NCBI GenBank assembly: GCA_034211175.1 | Contig: JAXHUH010000315.1 | Span: forward strand, 1 to 32,865 | DNA from: JAXHUH01 sp034211175 | GTDB taxonomy: Bacteria; Actinomycetota; Acidimicrobiia; Acidimicrobiales; CAIXPF01 | DNA length: 32,865 nucleotides | Direction of reading: 5' to 3' | Part shown: positions 15,805 to 24,795 of the stretch, in pieces | Numbering within the stretch: the stretch's first letter is position 1 | How the letters are laid out: every line of letters begins with the position of its first letter | Notes under the pieces: generated by a model | Databases searched by the model: none | Told to the model about the DNA's origin: nothing | Seen by the model: the letters and a program-made list of their open reading frames with translations, nothing else | Position numbers and translations under genes: made by a program

Positions 15805-17472
15805 TCAGGGCTGGTCGCGCACGAACCGGGTGAGCTCGTCGACGAACATCTGCCACGCCGACTCGTGCTCCATGAGGATGTGGTTGCGGCTCGGCAGCGG
15901 AACGAACCGGCTGTCGGGGATCAGCGCCGCCAGCTCCCGCGAGTGGGTCGCCGGCACCCTGACCTCGTCGCGCGAGTGCATGATCAGCACCGGGCACTGC
16001 ACCTCGGTCGCCAGGTCGATCACATCGATCCCGGCGAACACCTCCATGAACCGCACGGCGTTCTCCGGTGACGTCGTCCGCCGCTGGAGCTCGTTGAACG
16101 CCTCCCACTGCTCACGGTTGCCGTCGGGCATGAACTGGGCGGTGAACACCTGGCGGAACGCCGGGTCGTCGTTGCCCCAGCCGATGCGGGCCAGCTCGGT
16201 GTGCATCAGCGCCTCGCGTCGCTGCTCGTCGGTTGCGGCCCGGGCGAGCCGGCCGCGACCGTAGGCACCCCACAGGACGAGGTGGCTGACCCGCTCGGGG
16301 TGGCGCACGGCGTAGGCGAGGGCGACGGCACCGCCCTGGGAGATCCCGAGGAGCGGGAAGCGCTCGAGCTCGAGGTAGTCGACGATGGCCGCGAGGTCGT
16401 CGACCCAGGCGTCGAAGTCGAAGCGGTCGGGGTACCAGTCGGACAGCCCGCAGCCGCGCTCGTCGTAGCGGATCAGCTCGTGTTGCTGGGACAGCCCGTG
16501 GAGCCAGTGGCGCCACACCGGGCTCTCCCAGTCGTAGTCGAGGTGGGTCATCCAGTTTGCCGCCTTCACCAGCGGCGGGCCCGTCCCGGACGTGGCGAGG
16601 GCGATGCGGACACCGTCCGCGGTGCCGCAGAACCGGATGCGCTGCTCGAGTCGCCGGGGTGGCGTGGCCTCGGCGGCCGGTCCCGCGTCGTCATCCGCGC
16701 TCGACCTCGGCGACGGCGGCGACGGGGGAGGTGAGAGGTCGGGGTCCTGGCGCAGGACCGCCATCTCGAGCTCGCGAAGCTCGGGCGACGGGTCGACCCC
16801 GAGGTCGTCGATCAGGCGATCGCGCAGCTCGCGGTACGCGGCGAGCGCCTCGGTCTGGCGGCCGTCGGCGTACAGCGCGCGCATCAGTGCGGCCACCGGT
16901 CGCTCCCGCTCGGGGTTGTCCCGCACGTGCGGCTCGGCGAGGGCGATGGCCTCGGAGTGCCGGTCCAGCTCGACCAGCGCATCGACCCGGATCTCCACCG
17001 CCTCGAGGCGCAACGCCTCGTAGTGGGTGCGGACCGCGCCGAAGTCGGGGTGGTCGATGTCGACGAACGGGACGCCGCGCCACAGGGCCAGCGCCTCAGA
17101 GGTCAGCGCCACCGCATGGGTCGCGGCGGCGGAGCGGCTCGCGAGCACCAGGTCCTCGAACTGATCGGCGTCGAGGCTCTCCTGCGGGCAGTGCAGGCAG
17201 TACCCGCTGGCCTCGGTGACGAGCTGGAGGGGAGGCGCCAGCGTTCGGCGCAGACGGGACACAAGCGTCTGCACGGCCGCGACCGGGTCGGCCGGTGGGC
17301 GTTCGTCCCACAGCCAGTCGACCAGCTCGTCCGACGACACGACGCGACCGATCCGCGACCCGAGTGCGGCCAGCAGCTGGCGCTGGCGCCGGGAGCTGAT
17401 GCGGACGGGCTGGTCGTCGTGATCGAGCAGGAGCGCGGAGCCGAGCAGCGCGATGCGCACCCCCGTCATCAT
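15805..17472 (-). CDS. SARP/BTAD regulator fused to an alpha/beta hydrolase
   Basis: A 555-residue fusion. Residues 1-95 are a SARP winged-helix domain (VRIALLGSALLL, ELVDWLWDERPP, TLVSRLRRTL), and residues about 100-240 are BTAD. A proline/serine linker (about 245-272) follows. Residues 278-555 are a complete alpha/beta hydrolase with nucleophile S378 in GISQG, acid D502 (HSRDEV) and H531 (SRNHILM). All three catalytic positions look intact, so it could hydrolyse a small ester or lactone, or use the pocket as a ligand sensor that gates DNA binding. The start is the first of two adjacent ATGs (17467-17472), and the domain begins immediately. No strong ribosome site is visible. The 112-base upstream spacer contains the palindrome TTCAATTGAA at 17493-17502. 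The gene is convergent with the alkylsulfatase and follows the 275-residue gene on the same strand. Confidence 0.88.
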   Translation of the reverse strand: MMTGVRIALLGSALLLDHDDQPVRISSRRQRQLLAALGSRIGRVVSSDELVDWLWDERPPADPVAAVQTLVSRLRRTLAPPLQLVTEASGYCLHCPQESLDADQFEDLVLASRSAAATHAVALTSEALALWRGVPFVDIDHPDFGAVRTHYEALRLEAVEIRVDALVELDRHSEAIALAEPHVRDNPERERPVAALMRALYADGRQTEALAAYRELRDRLIDDLGVDPSPELRELEMAVLRQDPDLSPPPSPPSPRSSADDDAGPAAEATPPRRLEQRIRFCGTADGVRIALATSGTGPPLVKAANWMTHLDYDWESPVWRHWLHGLSQQHELIRYDERGCGLSDWYPDRFDFDAWVDDLAAIVDYLELERFPLLGISQGGAVALAYAVRHPERVSHLVLWGAYGRGRLARAATDEQRREALMHTELARIGWGNDDPAFRQVFTAQFMPDGNREQWEAFNELQRRTTSPENAVRFMEVFAGIDVIDLATEVQCPVLIMHSRDEVRVPATHSRELAALIPDSRFVPLPSRNHILMEHESAWQMFVDELTRFVRDQP

Positions 17473-17492
17473 GCGGCCCGCGAGACGGGGGT

Positions 17493-17502
17493 TTCAATTG
17501 AA
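17493..17502. promoter_or_regulatory. AT-rich 10-bp palindrome upstream of the SARP-hydrolase
   Basis: TTCAATTGAA is a perfect palindrome 21 bases upstream of the SARP-hydrolase start, in an otherwise GC-rich spacer. It could be an operator or part of a promoter. The support is position and composition only. Confidence 0.25.
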
Positions 17503-17584
17503 TCGAGATCAGGCCCGGCCCGCCGTTCGGGCGGATCGTCGGTGGCGCCCGTGCGGCGGGAGTGATCGCTTGCCGGTGCGCGCC

Positions 17585-18412
17585 TCAATCGGTGAGCCGC
17601 TCGACGAGGGCGACAACGTCGTCGGGTGAGCTGTCGTCCGCGCTCCCGAACGTATCGACGCACGGGAACTCGACGGCGACCCGCACCAGCGCGTCGGCCA
17701 GCTCCTCGGCGCTGCCGGAACCGGGCCGTGCGATGAACCGGACGCCGCCGATCCGGTCGAGCCACGCAGCGGACCACCTCGGCCCGGCGTCCCAGACCGG
17801 GGGCGGTGACCCGGCGGCGAGCTCGAGGCCGTAGCCGATGACCGAACCCCTCGTCGCGAGGTCGATGGATCGCACGGCCTCGTGGGGCGGTTCGCCGTCG
17901 GCCAGGTGGCCGTCGGGCCCGAGGGCGAGCCAGATCACGCAGTCGGCCTCGGCGGCGCGGGACGCGAGGGCGACGGCCACGGCGGCGGCGACGGTCGTGA
18001 CGGCGCGCCCCGACACGATGTCGGCGCCGGCGTACACCTGGGCGAGCAGGCGCGCACGCCACGACCGCTCGTCCTCGGGCGCCCCCTCCCGTCGTTCCCG
18101 GGACAGGTCGGGTCGGACGGTGGCATGGACCATCAGCGGTGTGGGGCCACGGTGGCGCGCCCGGACATCGAGCAACGTCGTCACGGCCCGTCGACCACCG
18201 GGCGATGTGGCGCCCGGCCCCGACGTGGGCGAGGGCGGCGGGGTCTCGAGCACGGCGCCGAGGCCATGGGCGGCGAGCAGGGTGATCTCGCCGAGGTGGT
18301 GGGTGACGGTCTCGTCCCGGGTCGCGGCTGCTCGATCGCCGGCCGATTCCGCGTGCGGTGCGGAGCAGATGACCGACAGCTGGCGAGGGAAGCTGTATCG
18401 AGACGTCGCCAT
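17585..18412 (-). CDS. Unrecognised 275-residue protein, faintly homocysteine-methyltransferase-like
   Basis: A well-formed gene (ATG at 18410-18412 with AAGGTGG upstream) whose family I cannot name with certainty. Landmarks in order are HHLGEITLLAAHGLGAVLE, then GPTPLMVHATVRPDLS, YAGADIVSGRAVTTVAAAVA, DCVIWLALGPDG, and the C-terminal RWSAAWLDRIGGVRF with a following SPDDVVALVERL. Their order and spacing recall the latter two thirds of homocysteine S-methyltransferase/BHMT barrels. However, the N-terminal third is missing and the zinc-binding Gly-Gly-Cys-Cys motif is absent. If related, it would not be a normal zinc methyltransferase. It lies 112 bases upstream of the SARP-hydrolase gene on the same strand and may be cotranscribed. 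It is divergent from the epoxide-hydrolase-like gene across 239 bases. Confidence 0.6.
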   Translation of the reverse strand: MATSRYSFPRQLSVICSAPHAESAGDRAAATRDETVTHHLGEITLLAAHGLGAVLETPPPSPTSGPGATSPGGRRAVTTLLDVRARHRGPTPLMVHATVRPDLSRERREGAPEDERSWRARLLAQVYAGADIVSGRAVTTVAAAVAVALASRAAEADCVIWLALGPDGHLADGEPPHEAVRSIDLATRGSVIGYGLELAAGSPPPVWDAGPRWSAAWLDRIGGVRFIARPGSGSAEELADALVRVAVEFPCVDTFGSADDSSPDDVVALVERLTD

Positions 18413-18651
18413 GAGCCCACCTTGGGAGTCGGCGCTTTCACCGTGCTGTCAGGCGACTTTCAGTAGCCGGCGTCCCGTCCGCGCCTTCGTGGCCGCCTCG
18501 CGGGGGCTCGTCGAGGCCGCAGGTGGGTGATCGGTCGTCCACGAGGACGTCGGCCCGTGTCGCGTGACAACATGAGCCGCGTGTGGCCGGAGGGGGACGC
18601 CGTGCAGCAGTCGATCGTGTCCACGGTGCCGAGGTCGGGCGGGCCCGGCCG

Positions 18652-19533
18652 ATGAGCGACCTCGAGGTCGTCGGCACCGTCGACGTCGCCGCCGGCGACT
18701 GGTCGTTCACCGCCGACGTGGGTGGGCCCGCCGACGGCGAGCTGGTGCTGTTCCTCCACGGGTTCCCGCAGAGCCGGTACTCGTGGCGCCACGAGATCGC
18801 GGCGCTCGCCGCCCGCGGCTACCAGGTGTGCGCGCCCGATCAGCGGGGCTACTCGGCCGGTGCTCGTCCCGCAGGCGTTGATGCCTACCGGCTCGAGCAC
18901 CTCGTCGACGACGTGCTCGCCATCGCCCGGGCCCGGGGCCACGAGCGCTTCCACCTGGTCGGTCACGACTGGGGCGGCCAGGTCGCCTGGGTGGTGGCCG
19001 CCCGCCACCCCAAGGCTGTCCGCTCGCTGACGATCGTGTCGCGGCCGCACCCGGCGGCGTTCCTCGAGGCGATGCGCGACGACGCGGCCCAGGCGTCGCG
19101 CTCGGGTCATCACCGGTCGTTCCTGCGGCCCGAGGCCACCGACGAGCTCCTCGCCGATGGCGCCGCCGCGCTGCGCGACCTCTACCGGCGGTCCCACGTG
19201 GCCGAGGCGGATGCCGACGCCTACCTCGAGCTGCTCGGCGGACGGGACGCGCTCGATGCCGCGGTGAACTGGTACCGGGCCGTGCGCCGCAGCCCGGTCG
19301 CCGCCGAACCGGTCGGGGCGATCACGTGCCCGGTCCTCTACGTCTGGGGCACCGACGACGCCACGGTGGGGCGCGTGGCCGCCTCGGCGACCGGCGCCCA
19401 CGTCGAGGGTCGCTACCGCTTCGTCGAGCTGCCCGGGGTCGGCCACTTCGTGACCGACGAGGTGCCCGGGGCGCTGACGCCGCTGCTGATCGATCACCTG
19501 GCATCCGTGCCGGTCAGCACGCCCGCGCCGTGA
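18652..19533 (+). CDS. Alpha/beta hydrolase, epoxide hydrolase-like
   Basis: A 293-residue alpha/beta-fold hydrolase. The oxyanion-hole motif HGFPQSRYSWR is at residues 36-46. The nucleophile elbow GHDWGG has an aspartate (D106) as in epoxide hydrolases and haloalkane dehalogenases. An acid candidate is in WGTDD (D235/D236), and the catalytic His is H265 (GVGHF). The Asp nucleophile with HGFPxSxYSW favours a soluble epoxide hydrolase, which converts epoxides to diols in the cytoplasm. Haloalkane dehalogenase is the alternative, to be decided by cap-domain Tyr or halide-binding Trp residues. I chose the ATG at 18652 because homology to the family begins there; an upstream GTG at 18583 would add 23 unlikely residues. 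The ribosome site is weak. It precedes furA by 90 bases on the same strand, though furA has its own promoter. Confidence 0.86.
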   Translation: MSDLEVVGTVDVAAGDWSFTADVGGPADGELVLFLHGFPQSRYSWRHEIAALAARGYQVCAPDQRGYSAGARPAGVDAYRLEHLVDDVLAIARARGHERFHLVGHDWGGQVAWVVAARHPKAVRSLTIVSRPHPAAFLEAMRDDAAQASRSGHHRSFLRPEATDELLADGAAALRDLYRRSHVAEADADAYLELLGGRDALDAAVNWYRAVRRSPVAAEPVGAITCPVLYVWGTDDATVGRVAASATGAHVEGRYRFVELPGVGHFVTDEVPGALTPLLIDHLASVPVSTPAP

Positions 19534-19571
19534 CCCGGTCCGCCGGTGAACACGCAGCGTCTCTCGCTTGA

Positions 19572-19614
19572 ACACGATCCAGATCTTGATCGAGTCCAAA
19601 CTTGGGCCTATGGT
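19572..19614 (+). promoter_or_regulatory. furA promoter with overlapping imperfect palindrome
   Basis: TTGATC (19586-19591) and TATGGT (19609-19614) are separated by 17 bases, a good promoter match. An imperfect palindrome centred on AGATCT covers 19572-19595 with ten of twelve base pairs matching, and overlaps the minus-35. It is a strong candidate for Fur autoregulation. The start codon at 19624 is only nine bases after the minus-10, so the mRNA should be leaderless or nearly so. Confidence 0.55.
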
Positions 19615-19623
19615 CACGTCCAG

Positions 19624-20067
19624 ATGCAGGAGCACGTCGACCACGCCGACCTCCTCCGTGCCCGTGGCGTCCAGGTCACGGCGCAGCGGCTCGCCGTGTT
19701 GCGAGCCGTCACCGGCCGGCCCCACAGCACCGCGGACGACGTGACCGCCGCCGTCCGGTCCGAGATCGGCACGATCTCCCGCCAGGCCGTCTACGACTCG
19801 CTCGGCCTGTTGTCCGAGCACGGCCTGGTGCGGCGCATCCAACCCGCGGGGTCGCCGGCCCGCTACGAGGACCGCGTCGGCGACAACCACCACCACCTCA
19901 TCTGTCGGACGTGCGGCGAGATGGTCGACGTCGACTGCGCCGTCGGCGCCACCCCGTGCCTGACGGCGGCCGACGACTCCGGCTACGAGATCGACGAGGC
20001 CGAGGTCGTCTACTGGGGCCGCTGCCCCGACTGCGTGACGGCGACCATGGCCCCGCCCGGCGGCTGA
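19624..20067 (+). CDS. furA: Fur-family metal-dependent repressor (FurA/CatR type)
   Basis: A 147-residue Fur/PerR-family regulator. The winged helix occupies about residues 1-80 (GVQVTAQRLAVLRAV, ISRQAVYDSLGLLSEHGLVR). The metal and dimerisation domain follows with the HHH cluster at residues 89-91 and two zinc-site Cys pairs, C94/C97 (CRTC) and C134/C137 (CPDC). It lies 90 bases before katG on the same strand, the furA-katG arrangement of mycobacteria and catR/furS-type loci of streptomycetes. There the Fur protein represses katG and itself until oxidised. I chose the ATG at 19624 because the promoter TATGGT ends nine bases before it. The longer frame from 19546 would start inside that promoter. 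Peroxide sensing in a PerR-like manner is inferred from context. Confidence 0.88.
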   Translation: MQEHVDHADLLRARGVQVTAQRLAVLRAVTGRPHSTADDVTAAVRSEIGTISRQAVYDSLGLLSEHGLVRRIQPAGSPARYEDRVGDNHHHLICRTCGEMVDVDCAVGATPCLTAADDSGYEIDEAEVVYWGRCPDCVTATMAPPGG

Positions 20068-20157
20068 CCGCAACCTGCCTCACCGAACCAACGGAACGAA
20101 CCCACCGCGCCCGGACGAGGGCGACGAGCACCAGAGACACCGCGAGAGGAGACCGAC

Positions 20158-22344
<2,187 letters not shown>

Positions 22345-22351
22345 TCCCGCC

Positions 22352-22370
22352 GCACGGGCCGCGCCCGTGC
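22352..22370 (+). terminator. First hairpin after katG
   Basis: GCACGGG (22352-22358) pairs with CCCGTGC (22364-22370) around a five-base loop, eight bases after the katG stop. It probably acts together with the larger hairpin that follows. Confidence 0.45.
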
Positions 22371-22394
22371 ACCACGGATCAGCCTGATCCTGTG

Positions 22395-22426
22395 AGCGCC
22401 CCGGACCGACCTCGGTCCGGGGCGCT
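22395..22426 (+). terminator. Strong terminator hairpin after katG
   Basis: The 13-base arm 22395-22407 is perfectly complementary to 22414-22426 around a six-base loop, and one more pair can form inside. With the smaller hairpin at 22352-22370 it separates the katG unit from the amidase gene. The T-tract is absent, as is usual at this GC. Confidence 0.7.
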
Positions 22427-22532
22427 CCGCGTCCCGCACCGTCGACGGCTCGTGCCACCCCCTCCGGGTCGTTCGGGTCGGCCGAGTGCACGCCACGAGC
22501 GTCCATCGAGGTCGACCTGGTAGAACCCCGGC

Positions 22533-23969
22533 ATGGGGAACCTGGGGGACGAGACCCGTTGGATGGACGCCACGGCGCAGGCCGAGCTGGTCGCCAAGGG
22601 TGAGGCGACACCGCTCGAGCTGACCGACGCGGCGATCGAGCGGATCGAGCAGCTCGACGGGCCGCTCAACGCCGTGATCATGCGCTGGTTCGACCACGCC
22701 CGGGAGGTGGCGTCGGGCGATGCGCTGCCCGACGGACCGTTCCGGGGCGTGCCGTTCCTGCTGAAGGACCTGTGGGCCGCCTACGCCGGCCAGCCCCTCA
22801 CCAACGGCAACGTCGCGCTGCGCGACGCCATGCCGGTCTCCGACGCCGACACCACGCTCGTCTCCCGCTTCCGCTCCGCCGGGCTCGTCACGCTGGGTCG
22901 CACCAACAGCCCCGAACTGGGCAGCGTGCCCGTCACCGAACCGGTCGCGTACGGGCCGACCCGCAACCCGTGGGACACCGGCCGGACACCGGGTGGCTCG
23001 AGCGGGGGAGCGGGTGCCGCGGTCGCCGCGGGGATGGTTCCGATCGCCCACGCCTCCGATGGCGGCGGCTCGATCCGCATCCCGGCGTCGTGCTGCGGGC
23101 TCATCGGGTTGAAGACCTCCCAGGGCCGGATCACGGTCGGCCCCCAGCGGACCGAGTCCGGCCTCGGTGTCGAGCTGTGCGTCAGCCGGACCGTGCGCGA
23201 CACCGCCCGCCTCCTCGATGCGGTCGCCGGGCCCGGCGTCGGCGACACCGTGCTCGCCCCGCTGCCCGAGCGGCCCTACGTCGACGAGGTGGGCGCCGAT
23301 CCGGGCCGGTTGCGCATCGGGCTCCTCGACGCGCATCCTCGCGGCGAGCACCTCCACGACGATTGCGCCAACGCGGTGCGGGCCGCGGCGACGTTGCTCG
23401 AGTCGCTCGGCCACGACGTCGCGCCCGGGTTCCCGCCGTCGCTCGCCGACGCGTCGTTCACCCGACGGTTCATGGCGCTGTGGGCGACGAACATGGCCAT
23501 GGGCCTCGAGGGCTACGGCGCCGCGATCGGCCGCGAGCTCACCGAGGACGAGGTCGAGCCGGTCAACTGGGCCCAGGCGCAGCACGCGCGCCACCTCTCC
23601 GCGGTCGATCACGCCAAGGCGCTCGCCGCCACCGCCGAGTTCCGCCGAGCCACCCAGCAGTGGTGGGCCGACGGCTGGGACCTGCTGCTGACCCCGACGC
23701 TGGCCGAGCCGCCGGTGCGCATCGGCGAGCTCGACCCGAAGCCCGACGACCCGCTGGCCGGGATGCGGCGGGCAGCGGAGTTCGTGCCGTTCACCCCGCC
23801 GTTCAACACCAGCGGTCAGCCCGCGATCAACGTGCCACTGCACTGGAACGACGGCGGGCTCCCGATCGGCATCCAGCTCGTCGCCGCCTACGGCCGCGAG
23901 GACGTCCTCATCCGGGTGGCGAGCCAGCTCGAGACCGCCAGCCCCTGGGCCCAGCGCAGGCCGGCCTGA
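22533..23969 (+). CDS. Amidase-signature family hydrolase
   Basis: A 478-residue amidase-signature enzyme. The catalytic Ser-cisSer-Lys triad is complete: K78 in PFLLKDLW, cis-Ser S156 in PGGSSGG and nucleophile S180 in DGGGSIRIPAS. The glycine/serine signature spans about residues 150-190. The C-terminus contains FNTSGQPAINVPL, which closes the active site. By family it hydrolyses amide or ester bonds in the cytoplasm. The substrate is not readable, and the absence of GatB/GatC neighbours argues against a tRNA amidotransferase subunit. No Shine-Dalgarno is evident before the ATG at 22533. TAGAAC ends six bases upstream, so a leaderless transcript is plausible. It stands alone between the katG terminator and the secreted-protein gene. 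Confidence 0.92.
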   Translation: MGNLGDETRWMDATAQAELVAKGEATPLELTDAAIERIEQLDGPLNAVIMRWFDHAREVASGDALPDGPFRGVPFLLKDLWAAYAGQPLTNGNVALRDAMPVSDADTTLVSRFRSAGLVTLGRTNSPELGSVPVTEPVAYGPTRNPWDTGRTPGGSSGGAGAAVAAGMVPIAHASDGGGSIRIPASCCGLIGLKTSQGRITVGPQRTESGLGVELCVSRTVRDTARLLDAVAGPGVGDTVLAPLPERPYVDEVGADPGRLRIGLLDAHPRGEHLHDDCANAVRAAATLLESLGHDVAPGFPPSLADASFTRRFMALWATNMAMGLEGYGAAIGRELTEDEVEPVNWAQAQHARHLSAVDHAKALAATAEFRRATQQWWADGWDLLLTPTLAEPPVRIGELDPKPDDPLAGMRRAAEFVPFTPPFNTSGQPAINVPLHWNDGGLPIGIQLVAAYGREDVLIRVASQLETASPWAQRRPA

Positions 23970-24123
23970 GCGTCCCCGATCCTCGGGAAGGGGATCCCCA
24001 GGATTGGGCAACGTGACCCGCGACACCTTCGTTGGCGGACGTCGCCGCCGATGGTGCAGCTGGTTCGACGCCGGTGTCGGCGTCGGGCACGAACCACAGG
24101 CAACGCGACACGGGGGAATCGAC

Positions 24124-24621
24124 ATGCGGGCGGGACATCGGGCAGTCGGTGGCGGACTGGCGGCGATCGGGCTGGTGCTCGCGGGCACGGCCGTCGCATC
24201 TGCGGGTACGGAGGTGCCGGGCCACAAGGGCCGCAGTGGCGACGTCAACGGCCACTACACGTCGCTCTACGCGTACGACGCGAGCGGCTCGTTCTACTGG
24301 GATCTGGGCGACGGACGGGTCCGGGCGACCCCGGGTGTCGACGGCGTCGACGACCTCGATGAGGCGACGCTGACCGAGTGCGACTACCAGGTCAACTACC
24401 GCGGCGACTTCGGCGGCGACCCGTTCCTCAACAGCGGGTGGATCATGAACCAGATCCACTGCTCCGGCGTCGACGACGGCAACTACAGCTACCTCATCGT
24501 CCACGAGAGCGACCCCCGGTACACCGGCGACCCCGAGTGGGCCGTGTGGGGCAACTGGGAGTACCACGTCTACGGCGAGCGCGGCGTCGGCAACCTCGCC
24601 CGCCCCGACCACCACGTCTGA
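24124..24621 (+). CDS. Small secreted protein of unknown function
   Basis: A 165-residue predicted exported protein. Residues 1-28 form a signal peptide: a short basic start (MRAGHR), a hydrophobic core (GGLAAIGLVLAG) and an AVASA cleavage site. No lipobox cysteine is present, so it should be released rather than lipid-anchored. The mature part is acidic and aromatic-rich, with two cysteines (in TECDYQV and QIHCSGV) that could form one disulfide. Repeated short beta-like segments include YTSLYAYDASGSFYWDLGDG and PEWAVWGNWEYHVYGERG. I recognise no family. The ATG at 24124 is preceded by GGGGGAA. The gene is isolated, with 154 bases before it and 174 after. A possible terminator hairpin (GGAGCG at 24645-24650, CGCTCC at 24655-24660) follows. 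Confidence 0.72.
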   Translation: MRAGHRAVGGGLAAIGLVLAGTAVASAGTEVPGHKGRSGDVNGHYTSLYAYDASGSFYWDLGDGRVRATPGVDGVDDLDEATLTECDYQVNYRGDFGGDPFLNSGWIMNQIHCSGVDDGNYSYLIVHESDPRYTGDPEWAVWGNWEYHVYGERGVGNLARPDHHV

Positions 24622-24644
24622 CCGACTCGGTCCGGCGGCGTCGT

Positions 24645-24660
24645 GGAGCGCCGTCGCTCC
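24645..24660 (+). terminator. Short hairpin after the secreted-protein gene
   Basis: GGAGCG (24645-24650) pairs with CGCTCC (24655-24660) around a CCGT loop, 24 bases after the stop codon. The stem is short and lacks a T-tract. Confidence 0.3.
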
Positions 24661-24795
24661 GAGGCGTCGCGCGCTCGCGGTCGGCGGCCGGGCGCTCTCG
24701 TGACCGCGTGACGGCTCCCGGCCGATCGGTCTGCTCTACTGGGGCGGCCGACGGCCGGGGGACGCCGTCGGCATGGGCGCACAGGAGGGGGAGCC

